Origin: AP-15 sp963733945
Lineage (GTDB): Bacteria; Pseudomonadota; Alphaproteobacteria; ATCC43930; CGMCC-115725
Direction: 5' to 3'
Assembly: GCA_963733945.1 (NCBI GenBank)
Contig: CAVTFD010000019.1
Span: 1-64,000 of the forward strand
DNA length: 64,000 nt
Each line of letters begins with the position of its first letter. Position 1 is the stretch's first letter. Under the pieces are notes generated by a model. That model made no database searches. It was not told the origin of the DNA and was given only the letters and a program-made list of their open reading frames with translations. Of the stretch, positions 33,286 through 42,142 are shown in pieces. A program made the translations under genes and the position numbers.

Positions 33286-35433
33286 TCAGTTTGTGTTTTG
33301 GCGCTTGACGATCAGGGCGTCGACGATTGTCAGACCCTGGCCTTCGGGGTGGACGATGACCGGGTTCAGGTCGATTTCGTCGATCTGGCCGGCGTGATCG
33401 GCGGCGAAGCGGGAGAGGGCGGTGATCAGCTCGGAGAGGGCGGCGCGGTCGGCGGGCGGGGCGCCGCGCACGCCGTCGAGCAGGGCGGCGCCTTTCAGAT
33501 GGTCGAGCAGGGCGAGCGCGTCGTCGGGGCCGATCGGGACGGGTGAGAAGGCGACGTCGCGCAACACCTCGACATGGATGCCGCCGAGCCCGACCATCAG
33601 CATCGGGCCGAAAACCGGGTCGCGGGTAATGCCGAGGATGATCTCGACGCCGGGCGGCGCCATCCGCTGGATCAGCACACCCTCGATCGCGGCGTTGGGA
33701 TGGGCGACCTTGGCATTGGCGAGGACCTTGCGATAGGCCTCGCGCACCGCGGCGTCGCCCGCGATGCCGAGCGCCACGGCGCCGGCCTCGGTCTTGTGGG
33801 TGATGTCCGGCGATTGCACCTTGAGCGCGACCGGACCGCCGATCTGAGTGGCCGCGGCGACGGCCTCATCGGCGGAAGTGGCCAATGCCTCGGGTGGGCG
33901 CGGCACGCCGTAAGCCGCGAGCAACGCCTTGGCGCTGTTCTCGGTCAGGCCCCGGCCAGCGGCGGCGAATGCCCGCGCGGTCTGTTCGCGGACCGATGGC
34001 GGGGTTGTGGTCAGCGGCGCGGCGCGGTCCCGATGAGCCTGAAAACGGGCGTAATCGACCAATGCCCGGATCGCGCGGGCGCAGCTCGGCATCGAGGTGT
34101 AGCAGGGGATGCCGGCCTCGGCGAACGCCGCCATCGCGCCCTCGGTCGCGGTCGTGTAGGTCGACAGGATGATCGGCTGCTCGGTTGTGCCGGTGACCGC
34201 GGCCAGCTCCTCGGCGCGCGTCTTTGCCGTCGCCTCGTTGGCGAGCGAACCGATCAACAGGATCGTGTCGATATGCCGCGACTCGCGCACGATCTCCACG
34301 AGCTTGGCGTAGCCGACCTCGTGGATCGCCTGAGCGGTGCCGTCGACCGGGTTCTGCGCCGAGGCGTAGGACGGCAGGAGGGCCATCAGGCGGTGCTGCA
34401 GATGCTCTTCAAGCACAGGAAGTTCGAGGCCATGGGCCGACAGAATGTCGGACATCCACACAGCACTGCCGCCCGAGCCGGTGATCACCGCGACGCGGTT
34501 GCCCTTCGGCAATTTGCAGAAGGCAAAGGCGGCGGCGATGTCGAGCGCATGATCGAGGTCTTCGCCGCGGATGATCCCGTGATGGCGGAAGATCGCATCG
34601 TCGATCGCTCCGGAATTCGCCAAGGAGCCGGTATGCGAGGCCGCGGCGCGGCGTCCGGCCTCGGAGCGGCCGACCTTGGCGAGGATCATCGGCTTTTTGG
34701 CCTCCACTGCCTTTTCGGCGACGGCGCGGAAGCGCTCCGGGTTTTGGATGCTTTCGAGATAGGCGATGAAGATATCGGCGCCGCCCGTATCGATCAGCCA
34801 ATCGAGGTAATCGTGCGCTTCGAGGCAAATCTGGTTGCCGGCGCTTGCCTGGTAGGTGAAGCGCAGCTGCCGGGGCCGGCCGCGGCTCAAGAATGCGAAG
34901 GTCAGCGCGCCGCTCTGACAGCTGACCGCGATTGCCCGGCTCTTGCTGCTCTGCGGGAAGAGGCTCTGCTTTGGATCGTGGAACACCGGGCTGAAGGTCG
35001 CGACGAGCGGCTTCAGCGGGTTGACGATGCCTTCGGAATTGGGGCCGCAGACGATGATGCCGTAGCGCTCGATGACTTTGCGCAGCGCCTGGTCGCGCGC
35101 CTGCGCCGCCTCGCCGCGCTCCTCGGCAAAGCCGGAACTGATCACGACCGCGGCGCGCACGCCCTTCTTGCCGCACTCCTCGAGCGTGGCTGCGACATAG
35201 GCCGCCGGCACCACGACGACGGCGAGGTCGGGCGCCTCGGGCAATTCGGCGACGGTCGCATAGCTTCTCAGCCCGAACACTTCCGGCTGGCTGCGCGTCA
35301 CCGGGTAGATGCGGCCAGGGTAGCCGTGCGCGATCAGGAACTCGGTGGTGCGGCCGCGCAAGGTGTGGGTATCGCCTGACGCGCCGATGATCGCGACACT
35401 GTCCGGAGAGAAAAGAGGACGAAGGTCAGGCAT
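33286..35433 (-). CDS. Acyl-CoA synthetase/acetate-CoA ligase (NDP-forming), fused alpha and beta domains
   Basis: 715 residues. N-terminal CoA-binding domain starts LFSPDSVAIIGASGD and includes TRSQPEVFGLRSYATVAEL; the succinyl-CoA-ligase-like flavodoxin domains hold IIVCGPNSEGIVNP and SCQSGALTFAFLSRG. The C-terminal ATP-grasp part includes GGPVALKVQSPDITHKTEAG and DEIDLNPVIVHPEG. These enzymes interconvert acyl-CoA plus NDP plus phosphate with free acid, CoA and NTP, or lysine-acetylate targets when fused to GNAT, which is absent here. It is 4 bp downstream of an acyl-CoA dehydrogenase gene and likely cotranscribed, suggesting degradation of a branched or aromatic acid. Confidence 0.88.
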   Translation of the reverse strand: MPDLRPLFSPDSVAIIGASGDTHTLRGRTTEFLIAHGYPGRIYPVTRSQPEVFGLRSYATVAELPEAPDLAVVVVPAAYVAATLEECGKKGVRAAVVISSGFAEERGEAAQARDQALRKVIERYGIIVCGPNSEGIVNPLKPLVATFSPVFHDPKQSLFPQSSKSRAIAVSCQSGALTFAFLSRGRPRQLRFTYQASAGNQICLEAHDYLDWLIDTGGADIFIAYLESIQNPERFRAVAEKAVEAKKPMILAKVGRSEAGRRAAASHTGSLANSGAIDDAIFRHHGIIRGEDLDHALDIAAAFAFCKLPKGNRVAVITGSGGSAVWMSDILSAHGLELPVLEEHLQHRLMALLPSYASAQNPVDGTAQAIHEVGYAKLVEIVRESRHIDTILLIGSLANEATAKTRAEELAAVTGTTEQPIILSTYTTATEGAMAAFAEAGIPCYTSMPSCARAIRALVDYARFQAHRDRAAPLTTTPPSVREQTARAFAAAGRGLTENSAKALLAAYGVPRPPEALATSADEAVAAATQIGGPVALKVQSPDITHKTEAGAVALGIAGDAAVREAYRKVLANAKVAHPNAAIEGVLIQRMAPPGVEIILGITRDPVFGPMLMVGLGGIHVEVLRDVAFSPVPIGPDDALALLDHLKGAALLDGVRGAPPADRAALSELITALSRFAADHAGQIDEIDLNPVIVHPEGQGLTIVDALIVKRQNTN

Positions 35434-35437
35434 CGGC

Positions 35438-36598
35438 CTACCGCAGGCCGAGGCCGCGGGCGATGATGCCGCGCAGTACCTCGCGGGTGCCGCCCTGGAT
35501 CGTCAGCTTGGGGGCGATCAAGGTGGTGTAGCGCAATGCCTCCTCGAAGCGGTCGTCATTGGCGTCGGGTTGCTCATCGCTCGGCGGCGGCGCCAGCAGG
35601 CGCACCTTGTCGGGCAAGGCCTGCTCGAAATTGGTGCCGAGGTCCTTGACCACGGCGGATTCGACAGCCGGCGTCTTGCCGGCCTGCAGCATGCCAGCGA
35701 CCGACAGCGACATGCGCCTGAGGGTGGCGAGATGCGCGACCTGGCGGCCGATGCCTTCGGCCAGATGCTCGCTCGGTTCCTCGCCGGCGACCCGGACCAG
35801 TTCGACCAGGCACGAAAACGTCTCGATCCAGCGGTCGGGGCCGCTGCGCTCATAGGCGAGTTCGTCGGTCGCCTGCTTCCATGCCATGTCGACCTCGCCG
35901 ATCAGATGTGAGTCGGGCAGGAACGCGTCGTCGAACACGACCTCGTTGAAATCGTGGCCGCCGGTGAGGTTGATGATCGGGCGGATGGTGATGCCAGGGG
36001 TGTCCATCTTGACCAGGAACTGGGTCAGCCCGTGCCGGCGGTTCTCCTTGGTCGAGGGCGAGGTGCGCAGCAGCGCGATCATGTAGTCGGCTTCGTGCGC
36101 GTTCGAAGTCCAGATCTTGCGCCCGTTGACCAGCCAACCGCCATCGGTCTTGGTCGCGCGGGTCGAGGCGGCGAACACGTCGGAGCCCGAATTCGGCTCG
36201 CTGAGGCCGATGCAAAAGCACAATTCGCCAGCGGCAATCTGGGGCAAGATCTTTTGCCGGATCTCCTCCTGGCCGTAGCGCAGGATGACCGGGCCGCTCT
36301 GGCGGTCGGCGGTCGAATGAGCGCGGGTCGGCGCATGCGCGGCAAGCATCTCCTCGGTCACCACATAACGCTCGAGCTGGGAGCGCTCATGCCCGCCGTA
36401 TTTCTTCGGCCAGGTCATGCCGATCCAGCCCCGGGCCCCCATCTTGCGGCTGAACTCGCGCGAGAACGAGCCCTTGCCGCCGTGCGGGGAAAACGTGCCC
36501 GCGTCCTCCTCCTGGCGCAGAAAGGCGCGGACCTCTTGGCGCAATTCCTTGGCCTCGGGCGGCAGTTCGACCGGGTCGAAGCGAAAGCTGGTGGTCAT
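35438..36598 (-). CDS. Acyl-CoA dehydrogenase family protein (FAD-binding subunit with GGT motif)
   Basis: 386 residues with the ACAD three-domain fold. FCIGLSEPNSGSDVFAA is the FAD/substrate motif of the middle region, GRKIWTSNAHEADY follows, and the C-terminal IQGGTREVLRGIIARGLG is the typical FAD-contact tail. The catalytic base usually sits near SGPDR or in the last helices and is not assigned here. It is 36 bp downstream of a second, shorter ACAD gene; such pairs in actinobacteria and proteobacteria often form alpha2beta2 heterotetramers acting on bulky side chains (steroid or terpenoid acids). Confidence 0.9.
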   Translation of the reverse strand: MTTSFRFDPVELPPEAKELRQEVRAFLRQEEDAGTFSPHGGKGSFSREFSRKMGARGWIGMTWPKKYGGHERSQLERYVVTEEMLAAHAPTRAHSTADRQSGPVILRYGQEEIRQKILPQIAAGELCFCIGLSEPNSGSDVFAASTRATKTDGGWLVNGRKIWTSNAHEADYMIALLRTSPSTKENRRHGLTQFLVKMDTPGITIRPIINLTGGHDFNEVVFDDAFLPDSHLIGEVDMAWKQATDELAYERSGPDRWIETFSCLVELVRVAGEEPSEHLAEGIGRQVAHLATLRRMSLSVAGMLQAGKTPAVESAVVKDLGTNFEQALPDKVRLLAPPPSDEQPDANDDRFEEALRYTTLIAPKLTIQGGTREVLRGIIARGLGLR

Positions 36599-36634
36599 CG
36601 GGTCCTCACGATCGCGGGGGCTTATAGCGGGCGC

Positions 36635-37687
36635 TTATGAGTTTTGCGTGATGAAGGGCCAGAGCTGGTCGGCGCCGGCGGCGGCGACCATACGGCCGAG
36701 ACGCCGGGCCCAGACCGCCTCGTTGCCGAACTCCTCGCGCCACGCCCATAGCCGGCGAGTCGCATGATGCAAAGAATGCTCGTAGGTGAAGCCCATCGCG
36801 CCATGCACCTGATGGGCGATCGCCGCACCGGCGCCGGCCGCCTCACCGGCGCGCACCTTGGCGATCGCCACAGCGGCAATGCCGATTTCCTGGCCAGCGC
36901 AGGCCTCGGCGGCGAGGTCAGCGGCCGCACCCGCCGCGGCCACTTCGCCCGCCAAGGTGGCGAGATTGTGCTGGACCGCCTGGAACTTGGCGATCGGACG
37001 GCCGAACTGCGAGCGGTCAAGCGCCCATTGAACCGACTGATCGAGGATCTTCTCGAGCGCCCCGGCCATCTGCTGCACCCGCACCGCGGCACCGAAAAGC
37101 TGGGTCATGTCTTCATCGATATCGGCGGGTTTTGCCGTTTCCGGTATCGCGCCGTCGAAGGACACCGTGTCGCGCGGCTCGCCGGCGAGGTTCTTGTCTT
37201 GGCTGATCGGCAGGCCCGGAGTCGCAATCAGCGCCACCATCCGCTCATTCCCGCGATGGGCGAGCACGGCTATATGACCGGCGTTGCGGGCGAACGGCAC
37301 TCGGCGTGCGCGGCCGCGGAGCCGGCCGCCGGCATCAAGCGTGATACGGCCGTCGGCGTGGATCGGGGCGATCGTCAGCGGCCCGGCCGGCGTCGCGATG
37401 CCGGCGCGCGCCAGCATCCAGCCAGCCGTCAGGGTCTCGGCCAGCGGCACCGGGACGGCGAAGCGGCCGGCCGCGCGCAATACCGCAAAGCCATCGGCCA
37501 TCGCCGCACCACTGCCGCCGAGATCGTCCAAGACCCAGGCGACGGTCAGTCCCGACTCTTCGAGCGCATCCCATAATGCTTTGGGCCACATCCCGTTCTC
37601 GGCGTCGTTGACGGTGGCGGGCTCACAAAGATCACGAAAGATCCGGGTCGCAGTATCGACGATGATGTTGTCGGTGTTGTCGTTCAT
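36635..37687 (-). CDS. Acyl-CoA dehydrogenase-like protein (partner subunit)
   Basis: 350 residues. The helical C-terminal domain has ALDRSQFGRPIAKFQAVQHN, AIAHQVHGAMGFTYEHSLHHATRR, clear ACAD features. The N-terminal domain has SGLTVAWVLDDLGGSGAAMADGFAVLR. The long GGT tail that binds FAD in complete enzymes is lacking, so it probably pairs with the adjacent ACAD (35438-36598) to make a heteromeric enzyme. Start with ATGAACGACAAC at 37687. The gene is upstream of the ACAD and ligase genes on the same strand, heading the operon. Confidence 0.86.
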   Translation of the reverse strand: MNDNTDNIIVDTATRIFRDLCEPATVNDAENGMWPKALWDALEESGLTVAWVLDDLGGSGAAMADGFAVLRAAGRFAVPVPLAETLTAGWMLARAGIATPAGPLTIAPIHADGRITLDAGGRLRGRARRVPFARNAGHIAVLAHRGNERMVALIATPGLPISQDKNLAGEPRDTVSFDGAIPETAKPADIDEDMTQLFGAAVRVQQMAGALEKILDQSVQWALDRSQFGRPIAKFQAVQHNLATLAGEVAAAGAAADLAAEACAGQEIGIAAVAIAKVRAGEAAGAGAAIAHQVHGAMGFTYEHSLHHATRRLWAWREEFGNEAVWARRLGRMVAAAGADQLWPFITQNS

Positions 37688-37844
37688 CCCGATACCCGCT
37701 TCTGACTGGCCGTTATGGTCAATCGTAAAGCAGGCGAGTGAGGACGGGAAGCGGGACGGTCATGGCGTCGATCCGTGCTTGCCCGAGGCGGCACTCTTGT
37801 GGCCAGTATCGGAACCGGTCTGCTCCGAGCGAGGATACGAACTG

Positions 37845-38159
37845 ATGTTTATCGCGATGAACCGCTTCAAGATCGTTCCCGGCGCTCAGGCGGATTTCGA
37901 ACGGGTGTGGACAACGCGCGACAGCCATTTGGGCGACGTCCCCGGCTTCATCGCCTTCCATCTATTGCGCGGGCCGGAGCGCGACGACCACGTGCTGTAT
38001 TCCTCGCACACATTGTGGCGCAGCCGCGCCGATTTCGAAGCATGGACCCGGTCGGAGGCGTTTCGTCTCGCCCATCGCGACGCCGGCTCGAACCGGCCGC
38101 TCTATCTCGGCCACCCCGAGTTCGAAGGCTTCGAAGTGGTCCAAACAGTGAAAGCGTGA
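37845..38159 (+). CDS. Antibiotic biosynthesis monooxygenase (ABM) domain protein
   Basis: 104 residues starting MFIAMNRFKIVPG at ATG 37845, preceded by GAGGA. The dimeric ferredoxin-like ABM fold is shown by ADFERVWTTRDSHLGDVPGF, ADFEAWTRSEAFRLAHRDAG. It resembles HmoA/IsdG-like heme-degrading or quinol-handling proteins; the motif His-Phe near FHLLRGPERD and HRDAG are compatible with heme binding but not decisive. It is divergent from the acyl-CoA dehydrogenase operon with 157 bp between the starts. Confidence 0.8.
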   Translation: MFIAMNRFKIVPGAQADFERVWTTRDSHLGDVPGFIAFHLLRGPERDDHVLYSSHTLWRSRADFEAWTRSEAFRLAHRDAGSNRPLYLGHPEFEGFEVVQTVKA

Positions 38160-38320
38160 TCGGCGGCGTTCGAACTGAATGAAAGGCCGGCGTAACCGGA
38201 GACTTTGGGTCAATCTCGGCGCGAAAAGCCGGTGCTGAGGCACCGATCGCCGCTATCCGCCGTTTCGTCGCGATCCTATGGCGGGGTATTTGGTTCTGGC
38301 CGCCCCGACGAGGTCGGGCG

Positions 38321-38806
38321 CTAGGGGCCGCGGCGTCTGATTTCTTCGTAGGGTGTTCCGTCCCGGTGGGTATAGACGGCGGGCTTGCCGCCTGCCGGCG
38401 CGACCATGTCGATATCCGAATAATAGCCGGTGTCGCCGGCGATACGTGTCCCGACTTCGAGTACCCGGGCGTCATGGGCCGAGCGGTTCTGCAAGCAGTG
38501 GCCGTTGGTGTCTCCGGCCGGGAAACCGGCGCAGTCGCCAGCGTGGAGGATCTCTTCACCGTCCCCAGTCACTAGCACTACCTCGCCGGAGAGGACATAG
38601 ACGAACTCGTCACCGCCGGTGTGCCAATGACGCTGGCTCGACCAGGCGCCCGCCGGAAGACGGAGCAGGTTGACGCCGAATTGTGTCAGTCCAGCCGGGT
38701 CGCCGAGTCTGGTGCGCTCGCGCGTGCGGCCGGTAATATCGAAAGGCGGCGGATACGTTGTGCCGACCACCGGTGTCAGAGCGGCTACGTCGATCCGTTT
38801 CGTCAT
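38321..38806 (-). CDS. Cupin domain protein
   Basis: 161 residues after choosing the ATG at 38806 (MTKRIDVAAL), the second of two close starts. The cupin metal site shows RHWHTGGDEFVYVLSGEV (HxH...E) and a later GHCLQNRSAHDARVLEVG with another His. The protein is small and soluble. A close relative of similar design lies at 58351-58836. Such single cupins often bind a metal and may be oxygenases, isomerases or sugar-binding regulators; no specific substrate is indicated. It is followed by the DUF2332 gene on the same strand 29 bp upstream (38836). Confidence 0.8.
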   Translation of the reverse strand: MTKRIDVAALTPVVGTTYPPPFDITGRTRERTRLGDPAGLTQFGVNLLRLPAGAWSSQRHWHTGGDEFVYVLSGEVVLVTGDGEEILHAGDCAGFPAGDTNGHCLQNRSAHDARVLEVGTRIAGDTGYYSDIDMVAPAGGKPAVYTHRDGTPYEEIRRRGP

Positions 38807-38835
38807 GGACAGAACTCCTCTCAAAGGTTGCGCCC

Positions 38836-39819
38836 TCAGAGCACGCCGAACCAGTCGATCGACTGGCCATGCGGGCCGGTCCAGGCCAGCGGCCTGCCGT
38901 CCACCGCCAGCAGAAAGCTCCCTGAGGTTGGAGCGGGAGGCGCCCTCTCAGCGAAGGACGGGAATACCGACGGCGCCTCGTTGCTGATCCAGATCGCCTT
39001 GGTATGCCGAACGGTTTCGGCGAACCGATCGCGGGCAGCGCGCGACGCGACGTAGGCGAGCACCGCCGAATGGAAGACGACCAACGTCGCAGCTTGCGGA
39101 GCGGTCGCGGCGAGCGGTTCCAGATCGGTCAGCAGGTCGCCTTTGACGACCGTTGGATATTCGCGGCGTGCGATCGCGATGGCGGCTCTCAGTCGCTCCG
39201 TCCGCTCCTGCTGGCCCGGCCACACCAGATTTTCCAGCCATGCCGGCCCATCCTCGGGACGCAAATCGATCGGGTTCAAATCGATCCCTCGGCGCCAGGC
39301 GATCCGAGGAACTGCCTCAGGAAGGGGAGCCTCACCCGTGACCTTGCAGGGGAAAACGGGGGCCCGTGCATTTGCCGGCTCTATCCGGTGCGTGCCGTAG
39401 TCGTACCCGTAGCGGTCGGGCAGCAGGCACAGACCGGCCGATGCGCCGACTTCCAGCAGCGCCAGCGGCTGCGGGAGCCGCGCCAGCACTGGCAACAGGA
39501 CGCTGCACCGTGCAGGCTCGTTGGTTTGCGTCGTGCGAGACAGCATGACCTCACGGATGGGTCCGTGGTGCTGCTGGACGATTCGGACAAGACGCTCGGT
39601 GCTGTCGGGAACACCGCAAAGGCACCGCACCGCCGCGAGAAAGAGGTTCGGTTGGCGCCGGTCGACCGGCAAGGATGCGAGGAATGCCAGCAGTTCCTCG
39701 GAGCCGGCAACGGCGAGGGCAAGCTGCTCGTAAATCTCGCACTCGCCGTGGGCTTCGGTGGCGGCAAACCGCGTGTAGCGCTGTGCAATGCGGGTCAACT
39801 CGCCATCCGCGTCGGTCAT
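38836..39819 (-). CDS. DUF2332 family protein
   Basis: 327 residues. The family blocks are visible: AVRCLCGVPDSTERL, then LLEVGASAGLCLLPDRYGYDY, which resembles a SAM-dependent methyltransferase glycine motif, followed by LVVFHSAVLAYV and WISNEAPSVFP. DUF2332 proteins probably have a Rossmann-like methyltransferase fold but their activity is unknown. It is soluble with no signal peptide. It is upstream of the cupin gene on the same strand (29 bp), so the two may be cotranscribed. Confidence 0.82.
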   Translation of the reverse strand: MTDADGELTRIAQRYTRFAATEAHGECEIYEQLALAVAGSEELLAFLASLPVDRRQPNLFLAAVRCLCGVPDSTERLVRIVQQHHGPIREVMLSRTTQTNEPARCSVLLPVLARLPQPLALLEVGASAGLCLLPDRYGYDYGTHRIEPANARAPVFPCKVTGEAPLPEAVPRIAWRRGIDLNPIDLRPEDGPAWLENLVWPGQQERTERLRAAIAIARREYPTVVKGDLLTDLEPLAATAPQAATLVVFHSAVLAYVASRAARDRFAETVRHTKAIWISNEAPSVFPSFAERAPPAPTSGSFLLAVDGRPLAWTGPHGQSIDWFGVL

Positions 39820-39915
39820 CTCAGCAATCTGCCCCGGATCAAGCCGCCGGGTCCACGCGTCAGGCGGACGCTTTGATTACGAGTGAGGCGACGTTGACCA
39901 ATAGGGATACCAGGT

Positions 39916-41073
39916 TTACGCGATCACCTTCGCCTGCCGCAGTTCCTCCAAAACCGCGCGGTCGTAGCCGAGGATGCCGGAGAGGAGCGCGTCGGTGTGC
40001 TGGCCGGGGGTTGGGACCGGGCCGATCCGGCCGGGAGTCTTCGACATTTTGATCGTGGCGCCGGGCAGGTACATCTCGCCGGCCACCGGATCCTCCATCT
40101 TAACCAGCATCTCACGCTCCCACAGATGCGGGTCTTCGGCTACCTGCGGGATGGTCTTGACCGGGGCGACCGGGATGTCGGCCTCGACGAGGGCGGTCAC
40201 GATCTCGTCGACGGTGTGGGCGAGGCACCAGGCCTCGACCTTTTTGCGCGGCGAGTCGTCGAGGCTCATGCGCCCGGTAAAGGCGCCGGTGTTGGCGACC
40301 GCGCTCGCGTCGCCGGTCGCGATCTGCAACAGGTTTGAGCCCATGACGCGTCCCGACGCAGAGATCACGACATACCCGTCCTTGGCCTGGTAGGGCGGGC
40401 GGCCGCCTTCGCCGCCCTCCTCGCCGGTCGCGAGGAAGTAGGCGGTCGGGATCTCGACCATGGTCAGCGCCGAATCCATCAGGCAGACATCGACCACCTG
40501 GCCCTCGCCGGTGCGGTCGCGGTGATGGAGCGCCGCCAGCATCCCGATCGTTGCATGCAATGAGGTGTAGCGGTCGACGATCGACGAGGCGGTGCCGAGT
40601 GGTCGGCCGATCGGGGTGCCGGTCAGGGTCATCAACCCGCTCATCGCCTGGCCCAACGGATCGAAGGCCGGTCGGTCGCGATAGGGGCCGTACTGACCGA
40701 AGCCCGAGACCGAGCCAAGGATGATGTCCGGCTTCAACTCGCGCAGCCGGTCATAGCCAAAGCCCATCTTGTCCATAACTCCGGGGCGAAAATTCTGCAG
40801 GACGATGTCGGCGGTCTTGACCAGCGCCGCAAAGATCTCCTTACCGCGCTCGTTGCGCAAGTCGAGACAGAGGCTCTTCTTGCCGCGGTTGTAGACCGAG
40901 AAGTAGACGCTCTGGCCGCGCACCAGGGGTGGTGACTGGCGGGTTTCCTCGCCGCCCAGCTTCTCGATCTTGATGACCTCGGCGCCGAGGTCGGAGAGGA
41001 TCATGCCGCCGCGCGGGCCGGCTTGATACCGCGCCAGTTCGAGCACCCTGATGCCGTCGAGAGCCCCGCCCAT
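39916..41073 (-). CDS. CaiB/BaiF family (class III) CoA-transferase
   Basis: About 385 residues from MGGALDGIRVLELARYQAGP (ATG 41073). Class III CoA-transferase signs are LSDLGAEVIKIEK, the SVYNRGKKSLCLDLRN segment, GVMDKMGFGYD, and AFDPLGQAMSG with the Asp that forms the acyl-aspartyl intermediate in this family. It transfers CoA between an acyl-CoA and a free acid. It is divergent from the enoyl-CoA hydratase gene (109 bp between starts), and both are likely to act in the same unknown acid degradation pathway. Confidence 0.9.
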   Translation of the reverse strand: MGGALDGIRVLELARYQAGPRGGMILSDLGAEVIKIEKLGGEETRQSPPLVRGQSVYFSVYNRGKKSLCLDLRNERGKEIFAALVKTADIVLQNFRPGVMDKMGFGYDRLRELKPDIILGSVSGFGQYGPYRDRPAFDPLGQAMSGLMTLTGTPIGRPLGTASSIVDRYTSLHATIGMLAALHHRDRTGEGQVVDVCLMDSALTMVEIPTAYFLATGEEGGEGGRPPYQAKDGYVVISASGRVMGSNLLQIATGDASAVANTGAFTGRMSLDDSPRKKVEAWCLAHTVDEIVTALVEADIPVAPVKTIPQVAEDPHLWEREMLVKMEDPVAGEMYLPGATIKMSKTPGRIGPVPTPGQHTDALLSGILGYDRAVLEELRQAKVIA

Positions 41074-41181
41074 CGCCGCCTCCCAATATCTGCGCCGTGC
41101 CCGAACCGGCACTGGGGTTGAGCTAACACCCGGTCCCGCGTAGTGTCAAACGATCGGGGATCCCCATCAGGAGTGCCAGAA

Positions 41182-41940
41182 ATGGCCTATGAGTTCATTC
41201 TGACCGAGCGTCTCGACGGGGTGGCCGTGATCACGTTGAACCGTCCGGATAAGCTCAATGCACTGAGCTTCGGCCTGGCGCGCGAGCTCGACGAGGCATT
41301 GACCGAATACGAGGCCGACGACGCGATCAAGGCGGTGATCCTGACCGGCGCCGGGGAGAGGGCCTTTTCCGCCGGCGCCGACATTCACGAGATGGCCGGA
41401 CTGAGCAGCGAGGAACTGGCCCAGCGCCAAGCGTTCCGCAGCGAGGCGACCTGGCACATCGCGACCTTTTCGAAGCCATTGATCGGGGCGATCAACGGGC
41501 TCGCTTATGGCGGCGCGGCGTTGCTGTCCTCGACGCTCGATCTGCGTATCGGCTGCGAGCGCACCCAGTTCCGGTTTCTCGCGGCGAGCTATGGTCGAGT
41601 CAACTCCACCTGGTCGCTGCCACTTTTGGTGGGTCTGCCGAAGGCGAAGGAGCTGCTGTACACCGGCCGGGTCGTCGCCGCCGAGGAAGCCGAGCGGATT
41701 GGCCTGCTGAACCAGATCGTGCCCGCGGCGCGGCTGATCGAATCAGCCGTCGAGACGGCGCAAATGATCGCCAAGAACGATGCGCGCATGGTGCAGGGCA
41801 TCAAGAGGCTGCTGCACGAGCAGCTCGGCATGAGCTGGCGCGACCGCTACGCCACCGAAGAGGATGCGCGAGCGACTTGGCTCGCCGCCGGCCATCCGCG
41901 CGAGGGCTTCAGGGATTTTCTTGCGCGCAAGGGATCCTGA
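41182..41940 (+). CDS. Enoyl-CoA hydratase/isomerase
   Basis: 252 residues from ATG 41182 after GGAGTGCCAGAA. It has NRPDKLNALSFGLARELDEAL, ILTGAGERAFSAGADIHEMAG (oxyanion hole), KPLIGAINGLAYGGAALL, and RFLAASYGRVNSTWSLPLLVG. The usual catalytic Glu positions in crotonases are replaced (GRVNSTW), so a hydratase with two glutamates is doubtful. It could be an isomerase, a hydrolase or an enzyme of aromatic acyl-CoA processing. It starts 109 bp from the divergent CoA-transferase gene. Confidence 0.86.
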   Translation: MAYEFILTERLDGVAVITLNRPDKLNALSFGLARELDEALTEYEADDAIKAVILTGAGERAFSAGADIHEMAGLSSEELAQRQAFRSEATWHIATFSKPLIGAINGLAYGGAALLSSTLDLRIGCERTQFRFLAASYGRVNSTWSLPLLVGLPKAKELLYTGRVVAAEEAERIGLLNQIVPAARLIESAVETAQMIAKNDARMVQGIKRLLHEQLGMSWRDRYATEEDARATWLAAGHPREGFRDFLARKGS

Positions 41941-42142
41941 GCCCCAAATCGACAGCGCACCGAGCCGAGACGGGCGCGACGCCAGATCGAGGCGCCCGCA
42001 GAGCGTCGGGAAGGTTGTCGCCCATCGCAGACCGGCTTCGCCGCACCATCCATAATCGGTGGCCATCGGATTTTTGATGAAGAGGTCGTTCACCTTTCCG
42101 GTATTTATTTAAAGCGTTCGGGCTACATCGTCCTAGGCATTG

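Noticed and set aside
33574..35379. 601-codon plus-strand frame antisense to the NDP-forming ligase
   Set aside because: Composition shows low-complexity Arg/Gly/Ala translation and no motif; the opposite strand carries a complete enzyme.
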